A stretch of DNA of 6,646 nucleotides, from contig CAJPSM010000073.1 in the NCBI GenBank assembly GCA_905373305.1, positions 1 to 6,646 of the forward strand. Direction: 5' to 3'. The notes beneath the pieces are model-generated. The model was not told where the DNA came from, did not search any database, and saw only the letters and a program-made list of their open reading frames with translations. The position numbers and the translations under genes are program-made. Positions 1 through 6,597 of this stretch are shown here, one piece after another. Numbering within the stretch: position 1 is the first letter of the stretch; each line of letters begins with the position of its first letter. This DNA comes from an uncultured Streptococcus sp. (GTDB lineage: Bacteria; Bacillota; Bacilli; Lactobacillales; Streptococcaceae).

Positions 1-786
1 AAAATCTTGCTCCTTCCAAAGGATCCAAACGATGATAAGAACATCATCCTTGAAATCCGTGGAGCAGCTGGTGGTGACGAAGCGGCACTTTTCGCCGGAG
101 ACCTTCTAACTATGTACCAAAAGTATGCTGAAGCCCAAGGCTGGCGCTTTGAAGTTATGGAAGCATCTATGAACGGTGTCGGTGGTTTCAAAGAAGTGGT
201 TGCCATGGTTTCAGGTCAGTCAGTTTACTCTAAGCTTAAGTACGAGTCAGGTGCCCACCGTGTGCAACGTGTCCCTGTGACAGAAAGCCAAGGCCGTGTA
301 CATACTTCGACAGCGACTGTCCTTGTCATGCCTGAAGTAGAAGAAGTGGAATACGATATTGATCCAAAAGACCTTCGTGTGGACATCTACCACGCATCTG
401 GTGCTGGTGGACAGAACGTCAATAAGGTTGCGACAGCCGTTCGTATCGTTCACTTGCCAACCAATATCAAGGTTGAAATGCAGGAAGAACGTACCCAGCA
501 GAAAAACCGTGAAAAGGCCATGAAAATCATCCGTGCGCGTGTGGCTGACCACTTTGCTCAGATTGCACAAGACGAACAAGACGCTGAGCGTAAGTCAACA
601 ATCGGTACTGGTGACCGTTCAGAGCGAATTCGTACTTATAACTTCCCACAAAACCGTGTCACAGACCACCGTATTGGCTTGACTCTTCAAAAACTAGATA
701 CGATTTTGTCTGGTAAACTAGATGAAGTTGTGGATGCCTTGGTTCTTTATGACCAAACACAGAAATTAGAAGAATTAAACAAATAA
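1..786 (+). CDS. prfA: Peptide chain release factor 1 (RF1), 5' end missing
   Basis: RF1 recognises UAA and UAG in the ribosomal A site and triggers release of the finished protein. The frame is open from base 1, so the gene starts outside the window. 261 residues are visible; bacterial RF1 is about 355-360 residues, so roughly 98 are missing. The stop-codon recognition tripeptide is seen as P-V-T at 274-282 (the PxT class of RF1, not the SPF of RF2). The catalytic GGQ lies at 406-414 in the context SGAGGQNVNK, which would be residue 234-236 of a 359-residue protein, as expected. The C-terminal GDRSERIRTYNFPQNRVTDHR block is also typical. The stop codon TAA overlaps the prmC start as TAATG, so the enzyme that methylates this GGQ glutamine is translated right after it. 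The TTG at 7 is an internal Leu codon, not a start. Confidence 0.97.
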   Translation, partial: KILLLPKDPNDDKNIILEIRGAAGGDEAALFAGDLLTMYQKYAEAQGWRFEVMEASMNGVGGFKEVVAMVSGQSVYSKLKYESGAHRVQRVPVTESQGRVHTSTATVLVMPEVEEVEYDIDPKDLRVDIYHASGAGGQNVNKVATAVRIVHLPTNIKVEMQEERTQQKNREKAMKIIRARVADHFAQIAQDEQDAERKSTIGTGDRSERIRTYNFPQNRVTDHRIGLTLQKLDTILSGKLDEVVDALVLYDQTQKLEELNK

Positions 787-1622
787 TGAAATTAGCTCAA
801 TTATTCTCAGATTTTGAAGAAGAGTTGATAAGACAAGGAGAGGAAGCTGAAAGCCTCTCTTTTGTCTATCGTAGCCTGAAAAATCAATCCTTTACAGACT
901 TCGTCTTTGCCCTCCAGCAAGAGGTAGACGAGGAAGAAAAACAATTTGTAGAAGAGATTTACCAGCAGTTAGCAGCTCATAAACCTGCCCAGTATATCAT
1001 TGGCTATGCAGATTTCTTTGGTATGCAGTTAACGGTTGATGAGCGAGTCTTAATTCCCCGACCTGAAACAGAGGAGTTGGTGGAGCTTATCTTGGCAGAA
1101 AATCCTGAAGAATATCTCAAGGTCTTGGATATCGGTACGGGAAGTGGTGCCATCGCCCTTGCTTTAGCAAAGAATCGTCCAGACTGGTCTGTGACAGCAG
1201 TTGATATTTCACAGGATGCACTAGATTTGGCAACTGAAAACGCTAAAGTTCAGAATTTCCAGATATTTTTTAAAAAATCTGATTGTTTTGCAGAAATTTC
1301 TGAAAAATATGATATAATTGTATCCAATCCACCCTATATCTCTCGTGAAGATGAGTCAGAGGTCGGTTTGAATGTTTTGTATTCAGAACCTCATCTAGCT
1401 CTCTTTGCAGATGAGGTTGGCCTAGCTATTTACCGCAGAATTGCGGAAGATGCAAAAGACTATCTCAAAGATGGTGGTAAGATTTACCTTGAAATTGGAT
1501 ACAAGCAAGGTCAAAGTGTTCCTGCGCTTTTTAGGAAACATCTTCCTGAAAAACGAGTACGAACACTCAAGGACCAATTTGGTCAAGATAGGATGGTTGT
1601 AGCTGATGATGGACAGGATTAG
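786..1622 (+). CDS. prmC: Release factor glutamine N5-methyltransferase PrmC (HemK)
   Basis: PrmC uses S-adenosylmethionine to methylate the side-chain amide of the glutamine in the GGQ motif of RF1 and RF2, which speeds peptide release. The protein has 278 residues, normal for the family. Residues 1-80 form the helical release-factor-binding N-terminal domain. IPRPETE is at 90-96. The SAM-binding motif DIGTGSG is at 115-121 in a Rossmann-type methyltransferase fold. The diagnostic NPPY, which holds the substrate glutamine, is at 181-184 (bases 1326-1337). The ATG shares its A with the prfA stop codon, which implies translational coupling to the gene for its substrate. The 3' end overlaps the next gene by 17 nt. 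The stretch around 1255-1325 is much more AT-rich than its surroundings and holds a promoter-like sequence, listed separately. Old annotations call this gene hemK; a role in heme synthesis is not supported. Confidence 0.96.
   Translation: MKLAQLFSDFEEELIRQGEEAESLSFVYRSLKNQSFTDFVFALQQEVDEEEKQFVEEIYQQLAAHKPAQYIIGYADFFGMQLTVDERVLIPRPETEELVELILAENPEEYLKVLDIGTGSGAIALALAKNRPDWSVTAVDISQDALDLATENAKVQNFQIFFKKSDCFAEISEKYDIIVSNPPYISREDESEVGLNVLYSEPHLALFADEVGLAIYRRIAEDAKDYLKDGGKIYLEIGYKQGQSVPALFRKHLPEKRVRTLKDQFGQDRMVVADDGQD
1265..1318 (+). promoter_or_regulatory. Putative internal extended -10 promoter within prmC
   Basis: Bases 1308-1318 read TATGATATAAT, a full match to the streptococcal extended -10 pattern TATGnTATAAT. 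No good -35 hexamer is present at 16-18 nt spacing, but extended -10 promoters often do without one. A perfect palindrome ATTTTTTAAAAAAT lies at 1265-1278, about 47-60 nt before the predicted start near 1325, where an AT-rich UP element would bind the alpha subunit. A transcript from here would carry the threonylcarbamoyl-AMP synthase, acetyltransferase and glyA genes without prfA. The same bases encode the conserved K-Y-D-I-I-V strand before NPPY, so protein constraint plus AT-rich codon choice could produce the match by chance. Confidence 0.4.
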
Positions 1623-2208
1623 ACAAGAGTTGGAAAAAGGCGGAGCTGTTGTTCTTCCTACTGAGACAGTTTACGGCCTCTTTGCTAAGGCCTTAGACGA
1701 AAAAGCAGTCGACCATGTTTACCAGCTCAAACGTCGTCCTAGAGACAAGGCGCTCAATCTTAATGTCGCTTCTCTAGAGGACATCTTGCACTTTTCAAAG
1801 AATCAGCCAACTTATCTACAAAAAATTGTAGAGGCCTTTTTACCGGGTCCCTTGACCATTATCCTCGAAGCCAATGACCGAGTTCCCTATTGGGTCAACT
1901 CTGGTCTTTCAACGGTGGGATTTCGGATGCCGAATCACCCCATTACACTGGATTTGATTCGAGAGACAGGTCCTTTGATTGGGCCATCTGCCAATATTTC
2001 AGGTCAGGCGAGTGGAGTGACCTTTGCTCAAATTCTAGAGGATTTTGACCAAGAGGTTTTGGGTCTGGAGGACGATGCTTTTCTAACTGGACTGGATTCG
2101 ACCATTTTGGATCTGTCTGGAGACAAGGTGAAAATCTTACGCCAAGGGGCGATCAAGCGTGAAGATATTCTTGCTCAGTTGCCAGAGATTTCTTTTGAGG
2201 AGAAATGA
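1606..2208 (+). CDS. tsaC: L-threonylcarbamoyladenylate synthase (Sua5/TsaC/YrdC domain, short form)
   Basis: This enzyme makes threonylcarbamoyl-AMP from threonine, bicarbonate and ATP. TsaBDE then transfers the group to A37 of tRNAs reading ANN codons (t6A). The 200-residue protein is essentially one YrdC domain: PTETVYGL at 18-25, the K-x-R pair K42/R44 in KRRPRDK, FLPGPLT at 78-84, STVGFRMP at 102-109, the S-x-N pair S128/N130 in GPSANISG, and LDSTILDL at 163-170. The K-x-R / S-x-N tetrad needed for ATP and threonine binding is intact. It lacks the C-terminal Sua5 domain found in longer (about 340-residue) homologues such as Bacillus YwlC, so it resembles E. coli TsaC in length. The start overlaps the prmC end by 17 nt; two adjacent ATGs (1606, 1609) are possible, with an AGGA about 12 nt upstream at 1590-1593. 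Translational coupling to prmC is likely. Confidence 0.93.
   Translation: MMDRIRQELEKGGAVVLPTETVYGLFAKALDEKAVDHVYQLKRRPRDKALNLNVASLEDILHFSKNQPTYLQKIVEAFLPGPLTIILEANDRVPYWVNSGLSTVGFRMPNHPITLDLIRETGPLIGPSANISGQASGVTFAQILEDFDQEVLGLEDDAFLTGLDSTILDLSGDKVKILRQGAIKREDILAQLPEISFEEK
2197..2204 (+). promoter_or_regulatory. Ribosome binding site that fixes the GNAT gene start
   Basis: GAGGAGAA at 2197-2204 lies inside the last codons of the preceding gene and 5 nt before the ATG at 2210. This is the best Shine-Dalgarno match near the junction. It favours 2210 over the in-frame ATG at 2159, which would overlap the upstream gene by 50 nt and add a 17-residue N-terminus without resemblance to the family. 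Confidence 0.8.
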
Positions 2209-2209
2209 G

Positions 2210-2641
2210 ATGCTTAGAGATTTGCAAGAAACAGATGTGAAAGCTATATGTGACATCAACCAAGAAGTCTTGGGCTATTCTTTTAGTCCAGAGAACACAG
2301 CTAGTCAACTAGCTAGACTGTCTCAGGATTCACATCATTTCCTACTTGGCTATGAGGATGAAGCCAGCCATGTCCTACTTGGATATGTCCACGCTGAGGT
2401 CTATGAATCTCTTTATTCCAAAGCAGGATTTAACATCTTAGGCTTAGCGGTTTCACCGCAAGCACAAGGGCAAGGTATCGGTAAAAGCTTACTGCAAGGG
2501 TTGGATCAAGAAGCAAAAAGACGGGGCTATGGGTTTATCCGCTTAAACTCTGCCGATCATCGTCTGGGTGCTCATGCATTTTATGAAAAAGTTGGTTATA
2601 CTTGTGATAAAGTGCAAAAACGGTTTATTCGCATCTTTTAG
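2210..2641 (+). CDS. GNAT-family N-acetyltransferase, substrate unknown
   Basis: A 143-residue single-domain GNAT protein, which would transfer an acetyl group from acetyl-CoA to an amine. The start at 2210 begins MLRDLQETDV, the usual first strand and helix of the fold. The acetyl-CoA pyrophosphate loop (motif A) is LAVSPQAQGQGIGKSLL at 79-95, with Q86-x-x-G89-x-G91. Motif B includes the FYEKVGY segment at 124-130, where the tyrosine usually serves as general acid. The gene starts 1 nt after the threonylcarbamoyl-AMP synthase stop, so the two are surely cotranscribed. RimI-type acetyltransferases often sit beside other t6A genes (tsaB, tsaD), but the sequence alone does not show that this is a RimI. 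Substrate could be a protein N-terminus, an amino acid or a small amine. The TAG stop sits in the stem of an AT-rich hairpin. Confidence 0.88.
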   Translation: MLRDLQETDVKAICDINQEVLGYSFSPENTASQLARLSQDSHHFLLGYEDEASHVLLGYVHAEVYESLYSKAGFNILGLAVSPQAQGQGIGKSLLQGLDQEAKRRGYGFIRLNSADHRLGAHAFYEKVGYTCDKVQKRFIRIF

Positions 2642-2667
2642 TTTATTTTGTAAAAACAAACTAAAGG
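2635..2667 (+). other. AT-rich hairpin spanning the GNAT stop codon
   Basis: TAGTTT (2639-2644) pairs with AAACTA (2658-2663). After one A-C mismatch (2645/2657), TTTT (2646-2649) pairs with AAAA (2653-2656) around a 3-nt GTA loop. Outside this core, 2635-2638 (CTTT) can pair with 2664-2667 (AAGG) with one G-U. It is the only notable structure in the 54-nt gap before glyA. It has almost no GC pairs and no T-tract after it, so it is a poor intrinsic terminator. It could act as an mRNA processing or stability element, or as a weak attenuator between the translation genes and glyA. Confidence 0.45.
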
Positions 2668-2695
2668 ACCAGTCACACTATAAAGGAGAAGACCT

Positions 2696-3952
2696 ATGAT
2701 TTTTGACAAAGACGATTTTAAAGCATACGATGCTGATCTCTGGAATGCTATTGCCAAAGAAGAAGAACGCCAACAAAACAACATTGAGTTGATTGCTTCG
2801 GAAAACGTTGTTTCCAAGGCTGTAATGGCTGCTCAAGGGTCTATCTTGACCAACAAATATGCCGAGGGTTACCCAGGACGCCGTTATTATGGTGGAACAG
2901 ATGTGGTAGACGTAGTAGAGACTCTAGCTATTGAACGCGCGAAAGAAATTTTCGGTGCTAAATTTGCCAATGTCCAACCACACTCAGGAAGCCAAGCCAA
3001 CTGCGCGGCTTACATGGCCTTGATTGAGCCAGGAGATACCGTAATGGGGATGGATTTGGCAGCAGGTGGTCACTTGACCCACGGAGCTCCTGTCAGCTTT
3101 TCTGGTCAAACCTACAACTTTGTTTCTTATAGTGTGGATCCTGAAACAGAACTTTTGGACTTTGACGCTATCTTGAAACAAGCCCAAGAAGTAAAACCAA
3201 AACTAATCGTAGCAGGTGCTTCAGCCTATTCTCAAATTATCGACTTTTCAAAATTCCGTGAAATTGCTGATGCTGTTGGGGCTAAGCTCATGGTAGATAT
3301 GGCCCATATCGCTGGTTTGGTTGCGGCTGGTCTACATCCGAGTCCAGTTCCATACGCTCATATCACCACAACAACGACCCACAAAACCCTTCGTGGACCA
3401 CGTGGTGGTTTGATTTTGACCAATGATGAAGACCTAGCTAAGAAAATCAACTCAGCTATTTTCCCTGGTATTCAAGGTGGTCCTTTGGAGCATGTTGTCG
3501 CTGCTAAAGCTGTTTCCTTCAAAGAGGTTTTGGATCCAGCCTTCAAGGAATATGCTGCTAATGTTATCAAAAATAGTAAGGCTATGGTTGAAGTCTTTTT
3601 GCGAGACCCTGATTTCCGTATCATTTCTGGTGGGACTGAAAATCACCTCTTCCTTGTTGATGTTACTAAGGTTGTAGAAAACGGAAAAGTTGCTCAAAAC
3701 TTGCTGGATGAAGTTAATATTACCCTAAATAAAAACTCAATTCCATACGAAACCTTGTCACCATTCAAGACAAGTGGTATTCGTATCGGATCTGCAGCCA
3801 TCACTGCACGTGGATTTGGTGAAGAAGAAAGTCGCAAAGTGGCTGAACTCATCATTAAAACCCTTAAGAATGCAGAAAATGAGGATGTCTTAGAAGAAGT
3901 GAGAAGCGCAGTCAAAGAATTGACAGATGCCTTCCCATTATACGAGGACTAA
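2696..3952 (+). CDS. glyA: Serine hydroxymethyltransferase
   Basis: GlyA is a cytosolic pyridoxal-phosphate enzyme that converts serine and tetrahydrofolate to glycine and 5,10-methylene-THF, the main source of one-carbon units for purines, thymidylate and methionine. At 418 residues it is full length. Visible signatures are ELIASEN (31-37), KYAEGYPGRRYYGG (54-67), the cofactor-contacting D201 and H204 in MVDMAHIAGL, and the PLP-binding lysine K230 in TTTTTHKTLRGPRGG. A strong AAAGGAG (2682-2688) lies 7 nt before the ATG. The 54-nt gap upstream is the longest inside the gene cluster and is too short for a folate or glycine riboswitch; no convincing promoter was found in it. The end is 7 nt from the next gene, whose likely ribosome binding site (GAGGA, 3944-3948) lies in the last glyA codons. 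Confidence 0.98.
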   Translation: MIFDKDDFKAYDADLWNAIAKEEERQQNNIELIASENVVSKAVMAAQGSILTNKYAEGYPGRRYYGGTDVVDVVETLAIERAKEIFGAKFANVQPHSGSQANCAAYMALIEPGDTVMGMDLAAGGHLTHGAPVSFSGQTYNFVSYSVDPETELLDFDAILKQAQEVKPKLIVAGASAYSQIIDFSKFREIADAVGAKLMVDMAHIAGLVAAGLHPSPVPYAHITTTTTHKTLRGPRGGLILTNDEDLAKKINSAIFPGIQGGPLEHVVAAKAVSFKEVLDPAFKEYAANVIKNSKAMVEVFLRDPDFRIISGGTENHLFLVDVTKVVENGKVAQNLLDEVNITLNKNSIPYETLSPFKTSGIRIGSAAITARGFGEEESRKVAELIIKTLKNAENEDVLEEVRSAVKELTDAFPLYED

Positions 3953-3959
3953 AACTTTT

Positions 3960-4934
3960 ATGGACATTTATATTAAGAAAGCCATTATCCATCAGTTCAG
4001 CCCAGATGATACTGAGTTGTTTCTAGCGGATAAGTTTCTCAATATCACTCCAAAAATCGAAGAATACCTGCGCAAAAAAATCGAACGTGTGTATTCAGAT
4101 GAAGCCAAGACTGGGATTTTCGAAGAAGAAAATCCCTTCTTCAATCACATCACTGACGATTTGTTGGAGACATCGGTAAGACTGGCTAATCTCTGGAAAG
4201 AAGAGTTTAGCATTTCTGAAAATCTCAAGACCAATGACTTGGTTTTTGTTCAGTTTTCTAAAGAAGGTGTAGAGCATTTCGCTTTCTTGCGAATTGCTCT
4301 GCGAGAGACCTTGACCCACCTTGGGGGAGAAGTTGATAATCCAATCAAGCTAACTCAGAATAACCTGCCTGGATTTGGAACGGGAGCTGATGAGGCCTTG
4401 GTCGTTAATCTTCAAAGTCGCAAGTACCACCTGATCGAGAAAAGAATCAAGTACAATGGGATTTTTTTGAACTACTTTTCAGAAAATCTTCTCGCTGTTG
4501 CTCCTAAGATCTCTCCCAAGAAATCTATCAAGGAATTGGAAAAAACAGCCCAGAGAATTGCAGAGTCCTTTAACACAGATGATTTTCAGTTTCAATCCAA
4601 GGTCAAATCAGCGATTTTCAATAATTTAGAAGAAAGCAATGAATTGTCACCTGAGAAATTAGCCAATGACCTTTTTGATAACAACCTGACAGCTCGATTA
4701 AGCTTTATCGACCAAGTCAAGGAAGCTGTACCAGAACCAGTCCAGTTTGATGAAATTGATGCCAGTCGTCAACTCAAGAAATTTGAAAACCAAAAACTTT
4801 CCTTGTCAAACGGAATCGAACTCATCGTTCCAAATAATGTATACCAAGATGCGGAGTCTGTTGAGTTTATCCAAAATGACAATGGAACCTATTCTATCTT
4901 AATCAAAAATATCGAGGATATTCAAAGTAAATAA
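3960..4934 (+). CDS. 37-kDa nucleoid-associated protein (NdpA/YejK family)
   Basis: This 324-residue protein resembles the NA37 family (PF04245), whose E. coli member YejK is a nucleoid-associated DNA-binding protein; the molecular role in streptococci is not established. The N-terminus MDIYIKKAIIHQFSPDDTEL (1-20) and the C-terminal segment with IELIVPNNVYQ and VEFIQNDNGTYSILIKN are characteristic of the family. The sequence is charged and soluble, with no signal peptide or membrane segment, fitting a cytoplasmic protein. The start at 3960 is chosen because MDIYIKKAIIH is where the family begins; an upstream in-frame ATG at 3927 would overlap glyA by 26 nt and add MPSHYTRTKTF, which looks like glyA read in another frame. 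GAGGA at 3944-3948 is 11 nt before the ATG. The stop codon overlaps the next gene as TAATG. Confidence 0.86.
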   Translation: MDIYIKKAIIHQFSPDDTELFLADKFLNITPKIEEYLRKKIERVYSDEAKTGIFEEENPFFNHITDDLLETSVRLANLWKEEFSISENLKTNDLVFVQFSKEGVEHFAFLRIALRETLTHLGGEVDNPIKLTQNNLPGFGTGADEALVVNLQSRKYHLIEKRIKYNGIFLNYFSENLLAVAPKISPKKSIKELEKTAQRIAESFNTDDFQFQSKVKSAIFNNLEESNELSPEKLANDLFDNNLTARLSFIDQVKEAVPEPVQFDEIDASRQLKKFENQKLSLSNGIELIVPNNVYQDAESVEFIQNDNGTYSILIKNIEDIQSK

Positions 4935-5536
4935 TGTTTAAATTACTACGAAGAGTGCTAATGCTAGCAGTCTTCCTTTTCGCTGTCTATAAAGTCTATC
5001 ATATCCACCAAGATGTGAAGCAAGTCATGACCTACCAACCCATGGTCCGAGAAGTTCTCAGTGAAAGAGATACTCCAGCCAATGAAGAGCTTGTGCTCGC
5101 CATGATTTATACCGAAACGAAAGGAAAAGAAGGCGATGTCATGCAGTCTAGCGAGTCTGCTAGCGGTACTACAAATACTATCAATGACAATGCCTCTAGT
5201 ATTCGACAAGGGATTCAAACTCTAACAGAGAACCTTTATCTAGCTCAGGAAAAGGGCGTTGATGTTTGGACAGCTGTGCAAGCCTATAATTTTGGTCCTG
5301 CTTATATCGATTTTATCGCTCAAAATGGCAAGGAAAACACTCTCGCCTTGGCCAAACAATATTCTCGTGAAACCGTAGCTCCCATTCTTGGAAATACCAC
5401 TGGGAAAACCTATACCTACATCAACCCGATTTCTATCTTCCACGGAGCAGAACTTTATGAAAATGGTGGGAATTATTATTATTCTAGACAGGTTCGATTC
5501 AATCTTTATATTATGAAATTCTTTAATTTCTTTTAA
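4934..5536 (+). CDS. pvaA: Membrane-anchored lysozyme-like protein PvaA
   Basis: A 200-residue surface protein resembling pneumococcal vaccine antigen A and the N-terminal muramidase domain of the conjugative-transposon hydrolase CwlT (lysozyme-like family, PF13702). Residues 8-22 form one hydrophobic segment after K3, R6 and R7, with no clear signal-peptidase site, so it is probably a membrane anchor with the domain outside. The catalytic region reads MIYTETKGKEGDVMQSSES (57-75), with E61 the likely catalytic glutamate and the DxMQSSES signature intact. The AYNFG motif is at 117-121, typical of lytic-transglycosylase/lysozyme folds. The start shares its A with the stop of the upstream gene (TAATG); the nearest GAGGA (4914-4918) is 15 nt away, so translation probably depends on coupling. 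It is the last gene of the cluster; a terminator follows at once. Activity on peptidoglycan is inferred from the motifs. Confidence 0.88.
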   Translation: MFKLLRRVLMLAVFLFAVYKVYHIHQDVKQVMTYQPMVREVLSERDTPANEELVLAMIYTETKGKEGDVMQSSESASGTTNTINDNASSIRQGIQTLTENLYLAQEKGVDVWTAVQAYNFGPAYIDFIAQNGKENTLALAKQYSRETVAPILGNTTGKTYTYINPISIFHGAELYENGGNYYYSRQVRFNLYIMKFFNFF

Positions 5537-5562
5537 ACATCTGGTTTTGCCAGGTGTTTTTT
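5535..5562 (+). terminator. Intrinsic terminator after pvaA
   Basis: ACATCTGG (5537-5544) pairs with CCAGGTGT (5550-5557), eight pairs with one T-G wobble, around a TTTTG loop. Six T follow (5557-5562). Two A-T pairs can extend the base using the last bases of the pvaA stop codon. It closes the prfA-to-pvaA transcript. Confidence 0.88.
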
Positions 5563-5564
5563 AC

Positions 5565-5570
5565 TATAAG
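5565..5570 (+). promoter_or_regulatory. Candidate -10 box for the DUF1002 gene
   Basis: TATAAG at 5565-5570 matches the -10 consensus at five of six positions and lies just after the terminator. It would start transcription near 5577, leaving a leader of about 46 nt before the ATG at 5623. There is no recognisable -35 hexamer (the region is occupied by the terminator stem) and no TG extension. TAAGAT (5578-5583) and TATTAC (5589-5594) are weaker alternatives. Some promoter is expected in this 60-nt gap. Confidence 0.3.
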
Positions 5571-5622
5571 TTTTCTTTAAGATTGATTTATTACCCTAGA
5601 AAGGTGAAGGAGAAAATATCCC

Positions 5623-6597
5623 ATGAGAAAGAAATTCTTTCTAACAAGCGTTGCAGTTTTGTGGGCAGCAACAGCTATGACGAGCGTCCACGCAGCAACA
5701 GATGTTCAAAAAGTAATCGATGAAACCTATGTACAACCTGAATATGTGCTTGGCTCTTCACTAACTGAAGACCAGAAAAATCAAACTCTTAGCAAACTTG
5801 GCTATAATGCATCAAAAGACACCAAAGATATTAAAACCATGACACCTGATATCTATTCGAAAATTATGAATGTGGCTAATGATGCAAGTCTACAACTCTA
5901 TTCGTCAGCTAAGATTCAAAAGCTGGGTGACAAATCGCCTCTAGAGGTCAAGATTGAAACGCCTGAAAATATCACCAAGGTGACGCAGGATATGTATCGT
6001 AATGCAGCAGTGACCCTGGGTGTGGAGCATGCTAAAATTACAGTTGCAGCTCCTATTCCAGTTACTGGTGAGAGCGCTCTAGCTGGGATTTACTACTCGT
6101 TAGAGGCTAATGGTGCTAAAGTACCACAAGCCAATAAAGACTTGGCTCAAGAGGAGCTAAAAGCCTTATCCGATATCAATGCTGAAAACAAGGACAAGTC
6201 AGGTTACGATGCCAATAAGCTCAATGCGGCTATGACAGATATCAAGGCAGGAATCGCAAAGGCAAAAGAAGCTAAAGGAAGTCTGACAGAAGAAGATGTC
6301 CGCAAAATCGTTGAAGATACGCTAAAAAACTACAAACTTGATCAGGTTATAACAGGAAACCAGGTCAATATCATCATCAATTTTGCCCTAAACCTCTCAA
6401 AGAGTGACATTTTGAACAATGCTGATTTCACTAAAACCCTAAATGACCTCAAGGAAAGCATCGTTTCCCAAGCTGGAGATAGTTTTAAAAATATCAACCT
6501 CAACTTTGATGCTAATAAAGCGCTAGAAGAGGGGGGCAACTTCTTTAGCTCCCTTTGGCAAGCCATTGTCAACTTCTTCAAGAGTTTTGGTGCTTAG
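5623..6597 (+). CDS. Secreted DUF1002 protein of unknown function
   Basis: A 324-residue exported protein of the DUF1002 family (PF06207; Bacillus YpuA is a relative), with no known activity. Residues 1-24 are a signal peptide: RKK, a hydrophobic core, and a V-H-A site giving cleavage before A25. The family hallmark is at about 139-156: ITVAAPIPVTGESALAGI. The middle (residues 165-235) is rich in Lys, Glu and Ala and probably helical. The end, FFSSLWQAIVNFFKSFGA (307-324), forms a strongly amphipathic aromatic helix. There is no LPXTG, lipobox or choline-binding repeat, so attachment to the cell is not obvious. An AAAGGTGAAGGAG ribosome-binding region (5600-5612) ends 10 nt before the ATG. 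The gene is separated from pvaA by a terminator and ends in its own, so it is probably transcribed alone. Confidence 0.9.
   Translation: MRKKFFLTSVAVLWAATAMTSVHAATDVQKVIDETYVQPEYVLGSSLTEDQKNQTLSKLGYNASKDTKDIKTMTPDIYSKIMNVANDASLQLYSSAKIQKLGDKSPLEVKIETPENITKVTQDMYRNAAVTLGVEHAKITVAAPIPVTGESALAGIYYSLEANGAKVPQANKDLAQEELKALSDINAENKDKSGYDANKLNAAMTDIKAGIAKAKEAKGSLTEEDVRKIVEDTLKNYKLDQVITGNQVNIIINFALNLSKSDILNNADFTKTLNDLKESIVSQAGDSFKNINLNFDANKALEEGGNFFSSLWQAIVNFFKSFGA

Noticed and set aside
247..579. Open frame of 110 codons on the - strand within prfA
   Set aside because: It lies wholly opposite a highly conserved gene, its translation has no recognisable domain, and no ribosome binding site or promoter stands out. 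The other minus-strand frames opposite glyA, the nucleoid gene, pvaA and the DUF1002 gene were dismissed for the same reason.
2159..2209. Upstream ATG giving the acetyltransferase a 17-residue N-terminal extension
   Set aside because: It would overlap the previous gene by 50 nt, lacks a ribosome binding site, and the extension does not look like a GNAT N-terminus; GAGGAGAA before 2210 settles the start.
2299..2314. Inverted repeat AGCTAGT-CA-ACTAGCT inside the acetyltransferase gene
   Set aside because: Only 7 bp per arm with a 2-nt spacer, fully inside a coding region, no second copy seen in the window; plausible by chance from repeated CTAG-containing codons.
2648..2684. Possible promoter before glyA (TTGTAA at 2648-2653, TATAAA at 2679-2684)
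   Set aside because: The spacing is 25 nt, there is no TG extension, and the predicted start would fall at about 2691, after the ribosome binding site.
2642..2695. Riboswitch or T-box before glyA
   Set aside because: The gap is 54 nt and contains only the AT-rich hairpin and the ribosome binding site; too short for glycine or folate riboswitch architectures.
3927..3959. Upstream ATG for the nucleoid-associated protein
   Set aside because: The extra 11 residues are glyA codons read in another frame, and the family starts with a sequence like MDIYIKKAIIH.
5537..5622. Streptococcal BOX or RUP repeat in the pvaA-DUF1002 gap
   Set aside because: The gap is only 86 nt and is accounted for by the terminator, a weak -10 and the ribosome binding site; no repeat signature or terminal inverted repeats were seen.
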